Assembly: GCA_003141855.1 (NCBI GenBank)
Contig: PLNS01000027.1
Span: forward strand, 108,470 to 160,470
DNA length: 52,001 bases
From: Candidatus Bathyarchaeota archaeon
GTDB taxonomy: Archaea > Thermoproteota > Bathyarchaeia > Bathyarchaeales > Bathycorpusculaceae
Reading direction: 5' to 3'
In this document: one piece after another, positions 41,855-50,818 of the stretch
Layout of the letters: every line of letters begins with the position of its first letter
Position numbering within the stretch: position 1 is the stretch's first letter
The notes under the pieces: generated by a model
What the model saw: the letters and a program-made list of their open reading frames with translations, nothing else
What the model was told of the DNA's origin: nothing
Database searches by the model: none
Translations under genes and position numbers: made by a program

Positions 41855-42148
41855 GTGCGTCGATCAAAACTTGAAATGTATGTAGACATCATTACAGTGC
41901 TTGCCCATCGAGGACCATTAAAGTTAACACACGTCATGTACAAAGCGAACGTTAACTGCAGCGTCCTCAAAGAGTACCTAGAATTCCTCATAAAGCAAGG
42001 CTTAGTTGAAGAACGCATCGTGGGGAAAGCACGCGTAGTTTTCGCTGTCACGCAACGCGGCATCACGGTTCTGAAATACTTCAGAGAACTAAAACAAGTC
42101 TTACCTATAGTAGAGGAAGCAAGAACCCAGACACCGATTCCCTACTAA
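41855..42148 (+). CDS. Winged-helix regulator, 97 aa
   Basis: The product has the winged-helix order: helix-turn-helix (VDIITVLAHRGPLKLTHVMY and NCSVLKEYLEFLIKQGLVEE) followed by the wing (RVVFAVTQRGITVLKYFREL) and a helical tail. The last part, with T-x-x-G-x-x-x-L-K-Y, matches archaeal winged-helix proteins of the COG3432 kind. It probably binds DNA as a dimer. GTG start with AGAGGAG upstream. Its target is unknown. Confidence 0.8.
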   Translation: MRRSKLEMYVDIITVLAHRGPLKLTHVMYKANVNCSVLKEYLEFLIKQGLVEERIVGKARVVFAVTQRGITVLKYFRELKQVLPIVEEARTQTPIPY

Positions 42149-42345
42149 ACCCTAAATTTTAAACCCCCTCAAAACCCCAAATTAAACCACAATCAACCAA
42201 TTTATATTTTTTAGAAACTCAATAAGCGGTTGTTTTGTTATCGTTTACTTATTTCAAATAAATATGTTAGTGTCGCAAGACTTAATAAATAGCATAGGCT
42301 TAAACTATCAAACTGTACACATGAAAAACAACTCGGGGATAACTT

Positions 42346-42738
42346 GTGATTAGAAACGAACTATCAAATAAAAAACCCTTAAACATTCTAGAAAAGATAG
42401 AAGAAAGCCTCGAGAAGCTTAACGACAAAATGGAAATCATGATTGAAATCCAAAAGAACAGCAACACTAATGGCAACAACCAAAAAGCTTCCCTATCATT
42501 ACCGGATGCGTCATTGGATGTTATGACTCTTCTATCCATGCCTGACCACTTGCGCAAGACAGCCATGGCGATTTGCAGGTGTGGAAGAGCAACGGCTGAA
42601 GAAATCTCAGAGCAAACAAAACGTGCCAGAGCAGTGGAAAGCGCATATCTTAATCAGCTGGTCATTATGGGTTACTTAAAGAAGGAGCGGAAAGGCAGGA
42701 AAGCCTACTTTTTCATAGATAGGGAAACGCAGAGTTGA
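42346..42738 (+). CDS. Coiled-coil winged-helix protein linked to the ParA gene
   Basis: The 130-residue product begins with a coiled coil (NILEKIEESLEKLNDKMEIM), has a Asn/Ser-rich linker (about 40-50) and a C-terminal winged-helix-like domain (LRKTAMAICRCGRATAEEIS then EQTKRARAVESAYLNQLVIM). It ends four bases before the ParA-like gene, so the two are likely co-transcribed. DNA-binding proteins next to ParA ATPases often act as ParB-like or regulatory partners, but no ParB motif is seen. GTG start. Confidence 0.76.
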   Translation: MIRNELSNKKPLNILEKIEESLEKLNDKMEIMIEIQKNSNTNGNNQKASLSLPDASLDVMTLLSMPDHLRKTAMAICRCGRATAEEISEQTKRARAVESAYLNQLVIMGYLKKERKGRKAYFFIDRETQS

Positions 42739-42742
42739 GATT

Positions 42743-43522
42743 ATGAGCAAAATAATCGCTGTACACTCATACAAGGGCGGAACAGGAAAAACCCTGCTCT
42801 CAGTCAATTTAGCCGCCACATTCGCCAAGAATGGAAAGAAAGTTTGCGTCTTTGACCTTGACTTTCGAGCCCCAAGCTTATTTGCCCTCCTTAAAACTCC
42901 AAACGCAGATTACTGGCTCAACGATTACCTGAACAGCACCTGCGAAATCAACAAGACCCTTCTGGATTTAAGCAGCAAGATACCCGGAAACGGCAAGTTT
43001 TACGCTTGCTTAGCAAACCCAGCTACAGAAGCAATTCGGGACATGTCATCAAAAGACCGAAAGTGGGAAATGCGCGCTTTAGGCCGACTTCTTGCACTCA
43101 GGGAAACGATGATTAAAGACCAGAAATTTGACTACTTATTCTTTGACACAAGCCCAGGATTACAGTACTCGTCCATTAACGCTATTGTAGCTGCTGACTT
43201 CGTGGTTGTAGCAACAACAGGCGACCGATCAGACGTAGACGGAACAAAACGCATGCTCCAAGAACTCTACAACCTATTCGAAAAGAAAACTGGGTTGGTG
43301 CTAAACAAAGTGCTCGATGCCTCAGCAACCGCTAAGAAAACTGAAATGCAAAACAAAATCAAAGCCGACTACCAAGTGCCAATGCTCGGTATGGTGCCAT
43401 GCTTCTGCGAAATCCTCAGAGCAGAAGGAAACTTGATTTTTGTTCAGGATAAACCGGACCATCCGTTCACCAAGATATTGGCTGAGATGGCTAGAAAAAT
43501 AGAGACCGACGAAGTAAACTAG
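42743..43522 (+). CDS. ParA/MinD-family ATPase
   Basis: The 259-residue protein has the deviant Walker A VHSYKGGTGKTLLSVNLAAT with the first Lys (residue about 11), the switch region DLDFRAPSLFALL and the Walker B FDYLFFDTSPGLQYSSINAI, and the base-binding DRSDVDGTKRM. This is the SIMIBI group of ParA/MinD/Mrp. The lysine places it in the dimer-forming ParA/MinD group. No amphipathic C-terminal helix typical of MinD is obvious. It might position DNA or protein with its neighbour. GGGAAACGCAGAGTTGAGA precedes the start. Confidence 0.88.
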   Translation: MSKIIAVHSYKGGTGKTLLSVNLAATFAKNGKKVCVFDLDFRAPSLFALLKTPNADYWLNDYLNSTCEINKTLLDLSSKIPGNGKFYACLANPATEAIRDMSSKDRKWEMRALGRLLALRETMIKDQKFDYLFFDTSPGLQYSSINAIVAADFVVVATTGDRSDVDGTKRMLQELYNLFEKKTGLVLNKVLDASATAKKTEMQNKIKADYQVPMLGMVPCFCEILRAEGNLIFVQDKPDHPFTKILAEMARKIETDEVN

Positions 43523-43594
43523 CCAACCCTCTTTCATTTTCTTTTATGAAAAAGCTTAAACAATACGGCACATGCTAGAATTTCCTGATTGGAG

Positions 43595-44260
43595 ATGCAT
43601 TGTTTGGATAGGTCAGCGATTATTCTGGCAGGCGGTTCCTCAACCAGGTTCAGCGGCGATAAGGGCATTTTAGAATTGAACGGCAAACCATTGTTGAACT
43701 ATGTAGTTGACGCCGTGAAGGGGCTTGTGGAGGAAGTTATCGTGGTAACGAGCTCCCAAGACCGTGCAGACGTGTATGCAAAGCTGGTTTCTCCTAAAGT
43801 CAAGTTTGTGGTTGATGTTTGTGAATCTAAAGGACCTTTGGTTGGAGCCATGACGGGATTTGAAGCGGCTAACGGCGAGTACTCAGCGCTTCTGCCTTTT
43901 GATAGCCCGTTTGTTTCCCAAGAAGTTTTGTCTTTGCTCTTTGACTGTTGCATCGGTAAGGCAGCCGCTGTTCCACGATGGACAAACCAAGAGATTGAGC
44001 CCTTACACGCTGTTTACCATACAAAACAAGCGTTGCAGGCTGCTAAAGAGGCGTTAGCGGAAAATGAACTTGACGTGCAAGCGATGGTGGAGAGATTGTG
44101 TGGAGTACGTTATGTTTCTACGATGGTGATGGAGCAGTTAGATCCTGATTTGAAGACTTTCTTTTACGTTGGCACTCCGTTGGACCTCAAGAAGGCCGCG
44201 GTTATGTTTAAGCCTAGAAAAACATCCAAGAAAAAACAAAACACTTTTGAAAAACGGTAG
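43595..44260 (+). CDS. mobA: Molybdenum cofactor guanylyltransferase (MobA-like)
   Basis: The product has the nucleotidyltransferase motif AIILAGGSSTRFSGDKGILE near its N-terminus, then LVEEVIVVTSSQDR and ALLPFDSPFVSQEVL (the metal-binding D). MobA joins GMP to molybdopterin to make the dinucleotide cofactor for Mo/W enzymes; in archaea related enzymes can act on CMP or other sugars. The exact start is unclear: ATG 43595, TTG 43589 or TTG 43604, which has GGAGAT seven bases before it. The C-terminus is basic (KPRKTSKKKQNTFEKR). Confidence 0.85.
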   Translation: MHCLDRSAIILAGGSSTRFSGDKGILELNGKPLLNYVVDAVKGLVEEVIVVTSSQDRADVYAKLVSPKVKFVVDVCESKGPLVGAMTGFEAANGEYSALLPFDSPFVSQEVLSLLFDCCIGKAAAVPRWTNQEIEPLHAVYHTKQALQAAKEALAENELDVQAMVERLCGVRYVSTMVMEQLDPDLKTFFYVGTPLDLKKAAVMFKPRKTSKKKQNTFEKR

Positions 44261-44361
44261 TGTTCTCCCTGACCCCGTTCTTCCTTGTATAAAGAGCAAA
44301 CGAGTCCATTTTTCTTGACTGAGAGCGTCGCCTGTTTAACCGACATTTGGTTGTTTAAAAC

Positions 44362-44423
44362 GCGATTACTGACCTACCCCCTATAGGTTTCTGCAATGAG
44401 CCTCTAATAGGCTCCAAATATGC
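44362..44423 (-). repeat. Dispersed repeat R2, first flavour
   Basis: On the minus strand it reads CATATTTGGAGCCTATTAGA then GGCTCATTGCAGAAACCTAT and AGGGGGTAGGTCAGTAAT, the cleanest copy of the unit seen at 11411 and 11471. The ACCTA...TAGGT arms are intact. It lies about 100 bases after the mobA stop. Confidence 0.75.
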
Positions 44424-44746
44424 ATCTTTCTAGAGCAAACCGTCAATTGTTGATTGTGTAGACGTTAAAGAAATTGACCAAATATCTTGTTAAGGGGACT
44501 GTTAGCGTAAAACTATTGCTAAACTTGTTGTAGTACAACTACAATCACATTATTTTTTATTATCCAAGTGCCACTATTGGGTAATAATGCGCGCAGGATT
44601 TAGCAAAATCCAAGCGCATGGCGAATCAACGGTTAATGAACGCAAGCAACAAAGCAAGTTCCCTCTCTCTTCCAAAAACTTTCGAGTTTGCGCCAAGTTA
44701 ACCGATGATTCACCAAAATAAAATTTTAAAGGAAGATGATAATTGT
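44424..44746. promoter_or_regulatory. Gap upstream of TFS with inverted repeat
   Basis: No gene. A perfect inverted repeat TTGTAGT-ACA-ACTACAA lies at 44528-44544, and an AT-rich run AAAATTTTAAA at 44719-44729 sits about 20 bases before the TFS start and may be its TATA box or part of the leader. The inverted repeat may be an operator but no regulator is known. Confidence 0.35.
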
Positions 44747-45097
44747 ATGGAATTTTGTGTAGAATGCGGTTCGCTACTTAAACCAATAAAAGTGAATTCT
44801 GGAAAACAAGCAATGGTAATGCTGGCCTGTACTAAATGTGGACAAAAAACACATAGATTAGATGTCAGCAGTAAATTTAATGGCAAGGTTATAGAGCACA
44901 GCCCTAAACAGTTTGTTGCCGTCATAGGAAAAGAAGAACAGGAACTCAGCACGTTACCGACCATACGAACTGAATGCCCAAAATGCGGAAACAACACAGC
45001 CAATGTTTGGCAAGTGCAAACTCGAGGCTCGGATGAGTCTTCAACGCAGTTCTTAAGATGCTTAAGATGCGGTTTTACGCATAGAGAATACACCTAG
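44747..45097 (+). CDS. tfs: Transcription factor S (TFIIS-like cleavage factor)
   Basis: The 116-residue form starts MEFCVECGSLLKPIKVNSGK with an N-terminal zinc ribbon (CVEC ... CTKC) like RpoM/TFIIS, and the C-terminal ribbon ECPKCGNNTANVWQVQTRGS followed by DESSTQFLRCLRCG. The acidic pair DE in RGSDESST is the catalytic hairpin that rescues backtracked RNA polymerase, so it should be active. The in-frame ATG 44705 is rejected because the ribosome binding site AAGGAAGA is before 44747. Other archaea have several TFS paralogues; only one is in this window. Confidence 0.9.
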   Translation: MEFCVECGSLLKPIKVNSGKQAMVMLACTKCGQKTHRLDVSSKFNGKVIEHSPKQFVAVIGKEEQELSTLPTIRTECPKCGNNTANVWQVQTRGSDESSTQFLRCLRCGFTHREYT

Positions 45098-45244
45098 GTA
45101 ATTTCGCTTTTTTTAATTTCCATGCGTTTTTGCCTTTTTAACGGAATGAAGTACATTTGATACTTAGTCATATCAAAAAGATTTATGAAGTTAACTATAC
45201 TTACTATGATAATTGTTACTTTATGAAAGCGTTTAACTTGACAT

Positions 45245-45706
45245 TTGAGGCATCACCTGTTGTTTAACATTATATTTGTTGCACTTGACCCAGCTGGCAA
45301 TGTCAGTTTAGCGCTTCAGATTGTTATCTTGTTTTTGTTGGTGTTAGGGCTTCCGTTTTTCAGGGGTCAAAGCAACAGAAAAAATTTTATGATGCATGGC
45401 TACTCGACAGTGCTTGCTCTTGTTTTGCACACTATCCTGATTTTCCTTGTTATGATTCCAACTTTTACAAGCGGATTGGGTGAATTAGGTGGGCTTTCAC
45501 TCTTTGATTCAGTTACGGTTTGGTCTCATGCAGTTTTGGGAACAGCAGCCGAAGTTTTGGGAATCATACTGGTTGCCTCATGGTTAATTCATGGTCCCGC
45601 ACGGATGGCTTGTGGCAGATGGAAAAAATGGATGACACCAATCTTTATCGTTTGGGTGATTTCTATCGTCAACGGGGCACTCATACACATTTTAGGTATG
45701 CTGTAA
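45245..45706 (+). CDS. Four-helix membrane protein linked to the CopB gene
   Basis: The 153-residue product has four helices (about 5-38, 52-72, 93-115, 130-150), with H51, H62, H95, H116 and H148 near or in the helices, in a pattern reminiscent of DUF420-like or small heme-binding membrane proteins; the match is weak. It ends 64 bases before the metal ATPase gene, so it is likely co-transcribed with it, perhaps supplying or sensing the metal. The start is TTG 45245. TATA-like AAGATTTATGA lies about 60 bases before. Confidence 0.6.
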   Translation: MRHHLLFNIIFVALDPAGNVSLALQIVILFLLVLGLPFFRGQSNRKNFMMHGYSTVLALVLHTILIFLVMIPTFTSGLGELGGLSLFDSVTVWSHAVLGTAAEVLGIILVASWLIHGPARMACGRWKKWMTPIFIVWVISIVNGALIHILGML

Positions 45707-45769
45707 TTACCGAGTGAAATCCAATTGTTTTTGATATAATTTGCCTCATTTCTATGGGAGGTAAGACGT

Positions 45770-47773
45770 TTGAAACATGAAAACCACAACATGCATAAAG
45801 ACATGGACATGCAGGGAATGAAGCATGAAGCGCCAGTTCACAACATGCATATGGAATCGCTCAAAACGAAATTTTTTGTTTGCCTTACCTTAACCATTCC
45901 AGTTTTGCTTTTCTCACAAGCCATTCAGACATGGCTTCATTACACTCTAACGCTGCCATATCAGACATATGTTCTCTTAGTTTTAGCCACAATCATCTAC
46001 GCTTACGGCGGATGGCCTTTCCTTAAAGGACTAACACAAGAGCTTAGAGCGTTTCAGCCGGGAATGATGACGCTTATAGGCACTGCAATATCGGTTGCTT
46101 TTTTCTTCTCAGCGGCAACAGTGTTTTTTCCCGTTGGGAACGATTTTTTCTGGGAACTTGCCACTTTAATCGATGTGATGCTTCTGGGGCACTGGCTTGA
46201 AGCAAGAAGCGTTCTGGGCGCTTCCAGGGCACTGGAAGAGTTGGTAAAAATAATGCCTGCAGTGGCTCATGTTGTAATGGATGGAAACATCATGGATGTG
46301 CCTGTTTCAGAATTGGAGGTCGGCAGTTTAGTTTTGGTTCGTCCCGGCGAGAAGGTTCCATCGGACGGCGTTGTGGTGGAAGGGGAATCGTTTGTTAACG
46401 AGGCGCTTTTGACGGGTGAATCTAAGCCGGCTCATAAGAAACCAAAGGACAGGGTGATTGGTGGAGCGGTAAACGCCGACGGCGTGTTGACGGTTAGAAT
46501 TGAAAGGACGGGGGAAGAAACTTACCTGTCTCAAGTGGTTAAGCTTGTTAGGCAAGCTCAAGAAACCAAATCCAGAACCCAAGACCTCGCCAACAGGGCA
46601 GCAGCACTTCTCTTCTATGTTGCAGTGGTCGTTGGAGCAGTAACCTTTGCTGTGTGGGCGCTGCTTGGAAACGTCCAGTTCGCCCTCACCAGAACAGTCA
46701 CGGTGCTTGTGATAGCTTGTCCCCATGCCCTGGGCTTAGCGATACCGCTCGTAGTTGCATTAGCCACTTCGATAACTGCTAAGAGCGGAATTCTAATCAG
46801 GGATAGGAAAGCCTTTGAAGACGCCAAGGACATAAACGCGGTCGTTTTCGATAAGACTGGCACGCTTACGCATGGTCAATTTGGCGTGAGTGACATTATT
46901 TCTCTCATCTCGGAGGAGGAACTTCTAAGGTTAACGGCGGCTGTAGAACAAAACTCCGAACACATCATAGCCAAAGCCATCGTCGAGTACGCATCGACAA
47001 AAAACATCAGCACTGCTAAAAGCATAGACTTTCAAGCTATCCCCGGGAAGGGTGCTAAGGCTAAAGTCAACGATAAAGAAGTCTATGTGGGAGGACCAAG
47101 TCTTCTAAAAGAATTAAATCTACAAATAACCGACACCAAGGTTTTGGAGCTCCAAAAAACAGGCAAAACCGTTATCTTCACAGTCATCAATGGAGAGATA
47201 GCGGGAGTTTTCGCTCTATCAGATAAGGTCCGAGAGGAATCCCGCATGGCAATTCAATCGTTGAAGGCAAAAGGCATCAGGGTTTACATGTTAACTGGTG
47301 ATGCAGAGGAAGTTGCCAAAAGCGTTGCAGAGGAGCTCGGGATTGATGATTATTTTGCTCAAGTTTTACCCGACCAGAAAGAAGAAAAAATCAAGACGCT
47401 AAAAGAGCAGGGTTACAGGGTGGCGATGGTTGGAGACGGCATCAACGATGCACCAGCGTTGGCTACGGCTGATTTGGGCATTGCTATTGGAGCGGGAACG
47501 GACGTCGCCATTGAAAGTGCAGATGTAATTCTTGTAAAAAACGACCCCGAAGATGTGCCAAAACTGATTGATTTTTCAAAGCGAACGTATTCGAAGATGA
47601 TTCAGAACCTTTGGTGGGCAGCGGGCTACAACGTTTTTGCAATCCCTCTGGCGGCTGGCATCTTCACTGGCTGGGGAATTGTAGTTGACCCCGCGGTTGG
47701 GGCGATTTTTATGTCTCTTAGCACAGTTCTGGTGGCGATTAACAGTCAGACTCTTCGCAGATACGAAAAATGA
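45770..47773 (+). CDS. copB: P1B-type metal ATPase, CPH (CopB) class
   Basis: The 667-residue protein has a His- and Met-rich N-terminus (residues 1-28, [20 protein letters not shown]) followed by eight helices. The metal-binding motif is [15 protein letters not shown] (C317-P-H), which defines the P1B-3/CopB class exporting Cu (Cu+ or Cu2+) or Ag. The phosphorylation site is [11 protein letters not shown] (D361) and the hinge [13 protein letters not shown]. In the nucleotide domain the usual SEHP is SEHII, with Pro replaced by Ile while the His is kept. TTG start with GGGAGGT before. It lies downstream of the four-helix gene. Confidence 0.9.
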   Translation: MKHENHNMHKDMDMQGMKHEAPVHNMHMESLKTKFFVCLTLTIPVLLFSQAIQTWLHYTLTLPYQTYVLLVLATIIYAYGGWPFLKGLTQELRAFQPGMMTLIGTAISVAFFFSAATVFFPVGNDFFWELATLIDVMLLGHWLEARSVLGASRALEELVKIMPAVAHVVMDGNIMDVPVSELEVGSLVLVRPGEKVPSDGVVVEGESFVNEALLTGESKPAHKKPKDRVIGGAVNADGVLTVRIERTGEETYLSQVVKLVRQAQETKSRTQDLANRAAALLFYVAVVVGAVTFAVWALLGNVQFALTRTVTVLVIACPHALGLAIPLVVALATSITAKSGILIRDRKAFEDAKDINAVVFDKTGTLTHGQFGVSDIISLISEEELLRLTAAVEQNSEHIIAKAIVEYASTKNISTAKSIDFQAIPGKGAKAKVNDKEVYVGGPSLLKELNLQITDTKVLELQKTGKTVIFTVINGEIAGVFALSDKVREESRMAIQSLKAKGIRVYMLTGDAEEVAKSVAEELGIDDYFAQVLPDQKEEKIKTLKEQGYRVAMVGDGINDAPALATADLGIAIGAGTDVAIESADVILVKNDPEDVPKLIDFSKRTYSKMIQNLWWAAGYNVFAIPLAAGIFTGWGIVVDPAVGAIFMSLSTVLVAINSQTLRRYEK

Positions 47774-47781
47774 AGTGAAAG

Positions 47782-48486
47782 TTAAGGGTTCTTTTTGCAT
47801 ACCTCGGGATCTTCGACTGGTTTTTGCCTCTTAGAAATAGCATACATCGCATAACCAGAAAGAGCGGCGAGAACCGCCAAAACTAACGCTGTATAACCTA
47901 AACCTACCTTAACCGACAAAACCTCAAACACGCCCACTAACCCGAACAGGACAAAGATTAGGGCTGAAAACCACTTAATCTTTCGCTGCGGAATCCGCTT
48001 ACACAAAACAACGCCGACCACTATGCCGACGCCGTCAGCAACCAGCATGCCAAGGGTGGTTCCCAGCAGCACGCTTACTGGATTTTGGTATTCGGCTGCA
48101 AGGCTTATGGTTGCAAGTTGGGTTTTGTCGCCGAATTCCGCAATGAAGAACGCGATGGCAACGGTTGCGACTGCGCCGTAGCGGGAAACCTTCTTGGCTT
48201 CGTCCTTAAGCTTGTCGCCTCTGATGGTCCATAAGCCAAAGCCGATGAAGGAAAGCGATGCAGCAAGCGAGATTATGTCTATGGGTACGATGGTGGTTAA
48301 GAATTGCCCAGCAACCACCGCTAATGCGTGGTTAGCAATGGTTGCGATGAAAACAGCCAAGAGTACCTTGTATGGGTTATAGCATGTGGCGAAAGACATG
48401 GCTAAAAGCTGCGTTTTGTCACCCATCTCTGCCAAAACAACAAAGACCAGCGATGCAACAAAGGCGGCGAAGCTTAATTCAAACAT
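47782..48486 (-). CDS. GDT1/TMEM165-family cation exchanger
   Basis: The 234-residue protein has two homologous halves, each with E-x-G-D-K-T: VVLAEMGDKTQLLAMSFATC near the N-terminus and FFIAEFGDKTQLATISLAAE near residue 120. This is the UPF0016/GDT1 family of membrane cation/H+ exchangers for Mn2+ or Ca2+. The C-terminal tail is basic and cytoplasmic (KRQKPVEDPEVCKKNP). It is convergent with copB, 8 bases between the stops. Both acting on metals may be by chance. Confidence 0.9.
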   Translation of the reverse strand: MFELSFAAFVASLVFVVLAEMGDKTQLLAMSFATCYNPYKVLLAVFIATIANHALAVVAGQFLTTIVPIDIISLAASLSFIGFGLWTIRGDKLKDEAKKVSRYGAVATVAIAFFIAEFGDKTQLATISLAAEYQNPVSVLLGTTLGMLVADGVGIVVGVVLCKRIPQRKIKWFSALIFVLFGLVGVFEVLSVKVGLGYTALVLAVLAALSGYAMYAISKRQKPVEDPEVCKKNP

Positions 48487-48539
48487 TAAAGATTAGTTTT
48501 TGTTTGCTTGTTTATTTTGCTTTCCGCCGAATTGAAAAA

Positions 48540-49553
48540 TTAGATTGGTGGCTTAGCAATTTTTTTGCCATTCAACGTTTTCATCCACACCTTAAACTCG
48601 TCAGAGGGCGGTTGGTCGCGGTAGAGCTGTTTTCGCTTCGATTCCAGGAACAGGTTTTCTTTTCCTGCGTACTCAGCAGCCGTCACAACGCTGTGATTTG
48701 ATTGGGAGGCTTTTTGGAAGACCTTTTCCATCTTCGGCTTCCAAGATTCATCTCTTAGCGCATGATGCTCCAGAATCACTATGGGAACCGCCTCAACAAT
48801 CCGCTCCAAATTCCGAAGCCCCTGCTCTAGCTGCGCCATTTCAACGCGGAAGCCTCCAAGATAAAGCGGCGGACCACCCAGCATAATCACAGTAGGCTTC
48901 GCATCCAAAATCAACTCCAGCGTATGCGCAGACATTGGTCCTTGAATGTCAGGAGCAAACATAAACCGCTCTTCATCATGCTCCACAACCGCCATTATCA
49001 CCCAACCCAACATCGAATCCTCGGAGCCATGAGCGACCGCCTCAGAAAACCGCAAGGAGGTCTTTCCGTAGGTGTATGTTTTGCCGTCCGCTGACTCGAG
49101 GGTTTTGGCGTGTTTGCCGCCTGTTTTCTGGAACATCCATGCGCGTTGTCTTTGGCTGGCGTTGATTTTTTCCTTCGGGTTCTTGGCGAGGACGGTTTTG
49201 TTTTGGTAGATTTGGCGTGCGGTTTCTCCGTCTTCGGTCCAGTTTACCACCCAATCCTCGAAGGATGGCGTGTGATGGTCGAAATGGTAGTGGCTAATCG
49301 TTACTACCTGGGCTTTGTCGGCGGCTTCGGCTATGGTTTTGCGGAGTTTGCTAATGGTTTGGAACTCGACGGGGTGCGGCGGCAGGCTGAAGCGGTAGGG
49401 AGCCAGCGATATTCCCGCATCCAAAAGCACCGCCACATCTGGGGTTTCCACGAGGGTACACATGGAGCGGACTCCGAAGCTTTCCGCTGCCAACGGCGTA
49501 ACCTTAATCTTGCTTAGGACGGCGTTAGGTTTTTCCATGTTAATTTCACGCAA
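48540..49553 (-). CDS. UPF0282 metallo-beta-lactamase-fold protein
   Basis: The 337-residue protein has the metal motif VVTISHYHFDHHTPSFEDW (HxHxDHH), with later ligands near EAVAHGSEDS, FMFAPDIQGP and VILEHHALRD. This is the archaeal UPF0282 family of predicted metal-dependent hydrolases. The substrate is unknown. The true start may be ATG 49538 (MEKPNAVLSKIKVTPL) rather than 49553. It is divergent with msrA. Confidence 0.88.
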   Translation of the reverse strand: MREINMEKPNAVLSKIKVTPLAAESFGVRSMCTLVETPDVAVLLDAGISLAPYRFSLPPHPVEFQTISKLRKTIAEAADKAQVVTISHYHFDHHTPSFEDWVVNWTEDGETARQIYQNKTVLAKNPKEKINASQRQRAWMFQKTGGKHAKTLESADGKTYTYGKTSLRFSEAVAHGSEDSMLGWVIMAVVEHDEERFMFAPDIQGPMSAHTLELILDAKPTVIMLGGPPLYLGGFRVEMAQLEQGLRNLERIVEAVPIVILEHHALRDESWKPKMEKVFQKASQSNHSVVTAAEYAGKENLFLESKRKQLYRDQPPSDEFKVWMKTLNGKKIAKPPI

Positions 49554-49676
49554 GAGAATCCCTTACTAAAGCTTAAGGTTTGGGAAGTAAAATTGTTTAT
49601 GCCCAGCTTAGTTGCTGTGCTATGACAGCCACAAACAATTAAGTTCTCAAAGCTGCCCAGCAATAAAATGTAAAGG

Positions 49677-50252
49677 ATGTTTTTTATGAGCCGACAACCC
49701 AGCGAAAGCAAAAATTTGGAGGTGGCAACGCTTGCGGGCGGCTGTTTCTGGTGCACCGAAGCAGCCTTTAGCATCATGAAGGGCGTTGAGCGAATCGAGC
49801 CTGGCTACACGGGCGGCAACGTGGCTAACCCGACATACGAGGAGGTTTTGACGGGCACAACTGGGCATGCGGAGGCAGCTCAGATATACTTTGACCCCAA
49901 AGTCATCAGTTACAGAGAGATTTTGGAGATTTTCTTCACCATGCACGACCCCACATCGCTTAACCGCCAAGGAGCAGACATCGGAACGCAGTACCGCTCA
50001 GCCATCTTCTACCACAACCCAGAACAAAAAGCCACAGCAGAAAAGCTGATTGATGAACTCAACAAGGAAGAAATATGGAACAAACCAATCGTTACAGCGG
50101 TAGAGCCGCTTAAGGTGTTCTATAACGCTGAAACCTACCACAAGGACTACTACAAGAAGCATCCCAAAGCGCCCTACTGCCAAGCGGTCATTGCCCCAAA
50201 AATCGCGAAGTTGCAGCAGCATTTTATCGACAAAATCAAGGTGCCCCTATGA
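49677..50252 (+). CDS. msrA: Peptide methionine sulfoxide reductase MsrA
   Basis: The 191-residue protein has the active-site motif LAGGCFWCTEAAFSIMKGVE, then GYTGGNVANPTYEEVLTGTT and GHAEAAQIYFDP, the complete MsrA core, and a C-terminal HPKAPYCQAVIAPKI Cys. It reduces the S form of methionine sulfoxide in proteins. ATG 49686 is an equally good start, having AAAGGATG before. It overlaps the methyltransferase downstream by four bases. It often appears acquired from bacteria in archaea; not tested here. Confidence 0.93.
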   Translation: MFFMSRQPSESKNLEVATLAGGCFWCTEAAFSIMKGVERIEPGYTGGNVANPTYEEVLTGTTGHAEAAQIYFDPKVISYREILEIFFTMHDPTSLNRQGADIGTQYRSAIFYHNPEQKATAEKLIDELNKEEIWNKPIVTAVEPLKVFYNAETYHKDYYKKHPKAPYCQAVIAPKIAKLQQHFIDKIKVPL

Positions 50253-50818
50253 CAACCCAAACAGCAGTAAGCAGCGCCGACGAAGTTTTACGGCTGATTG
50301 AGAAGGCTTCGGAAAAGAATTTTCTTCCCATCATTGGACCCTATAAGGGCAGGATTCTGGCGGAGGAAGTTCGGAAGGCTAAGCCGCGGCATGTTTTGGA
50401 GGTAGGCACACTGATTGGTTACTCAGCGATTCTCATGGGCAAGGAGCTGGACGAGAAAGCCGAGATAGTAACCATCGAGATGCATCGCGACGAGGCGGAG
50501 TTGGCTGGAAAAAACATCGTCAGAGCAAACATACCGCCTAAAATCAAGATTATCACGGGCGACGCCTTAGAGGTGATTCCCACTTTGAAGGGGCAGTTTG
50601 ATTTTGCATTCGTCGATGCTGAGAAAAGCGAGTACTTCCAATACCTCAAGTTAGCTGAGGGCAAGCTGCGGAAGGACGCGGTTGTTTTTGCGGATAACGC
50701 TGGAGTCTTCGCCGACCAAATGCGCGACTATCTGGATTATGTTCGGAACTCGGGAAAATACGAGAGCCATTATGTGCAGGTTGGCGGTGACGGCGTAGAA
50801 ATAAGCGTTAAACTTTAA
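50249..50818 (+). CDS. Class I O-methyltransferase (COMT-like)
   Basis: The 189-residue protein has the SAM site HVLEVGTLIGYSAILMGKEL, the acidic end of strand 2 (IVTIEMHRDEAELAG), and KIKIITGDALEVIPTLKGQF then DFAFVDAEKSEYFQYLKLAE (the metal-binding D), typical of the cation-dependent catechol-type group. The substrate is unknown. It overlaps msrA by four bases (ATGA), so both are translated from one mRNA. Archaeal members of this size without a lid are common. Confidence 0.86.
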   Translation: MTTQTAVSSADEVLRLIEKASEKNFLPIIGPYKGRILAEEVRKAKPRHVLEVGTLIGYSAILMGKELDEKAEIVTIEMHRDEAELAGKNIVRANIPPKIKIITGDALEVIPTLKGQFDFAFVDAEKSEYFQYLKLAEGKLRKDAVVFADNAGVFADQMRDYLDYVRNSGKYESHYVQVGGDGVEISVKL

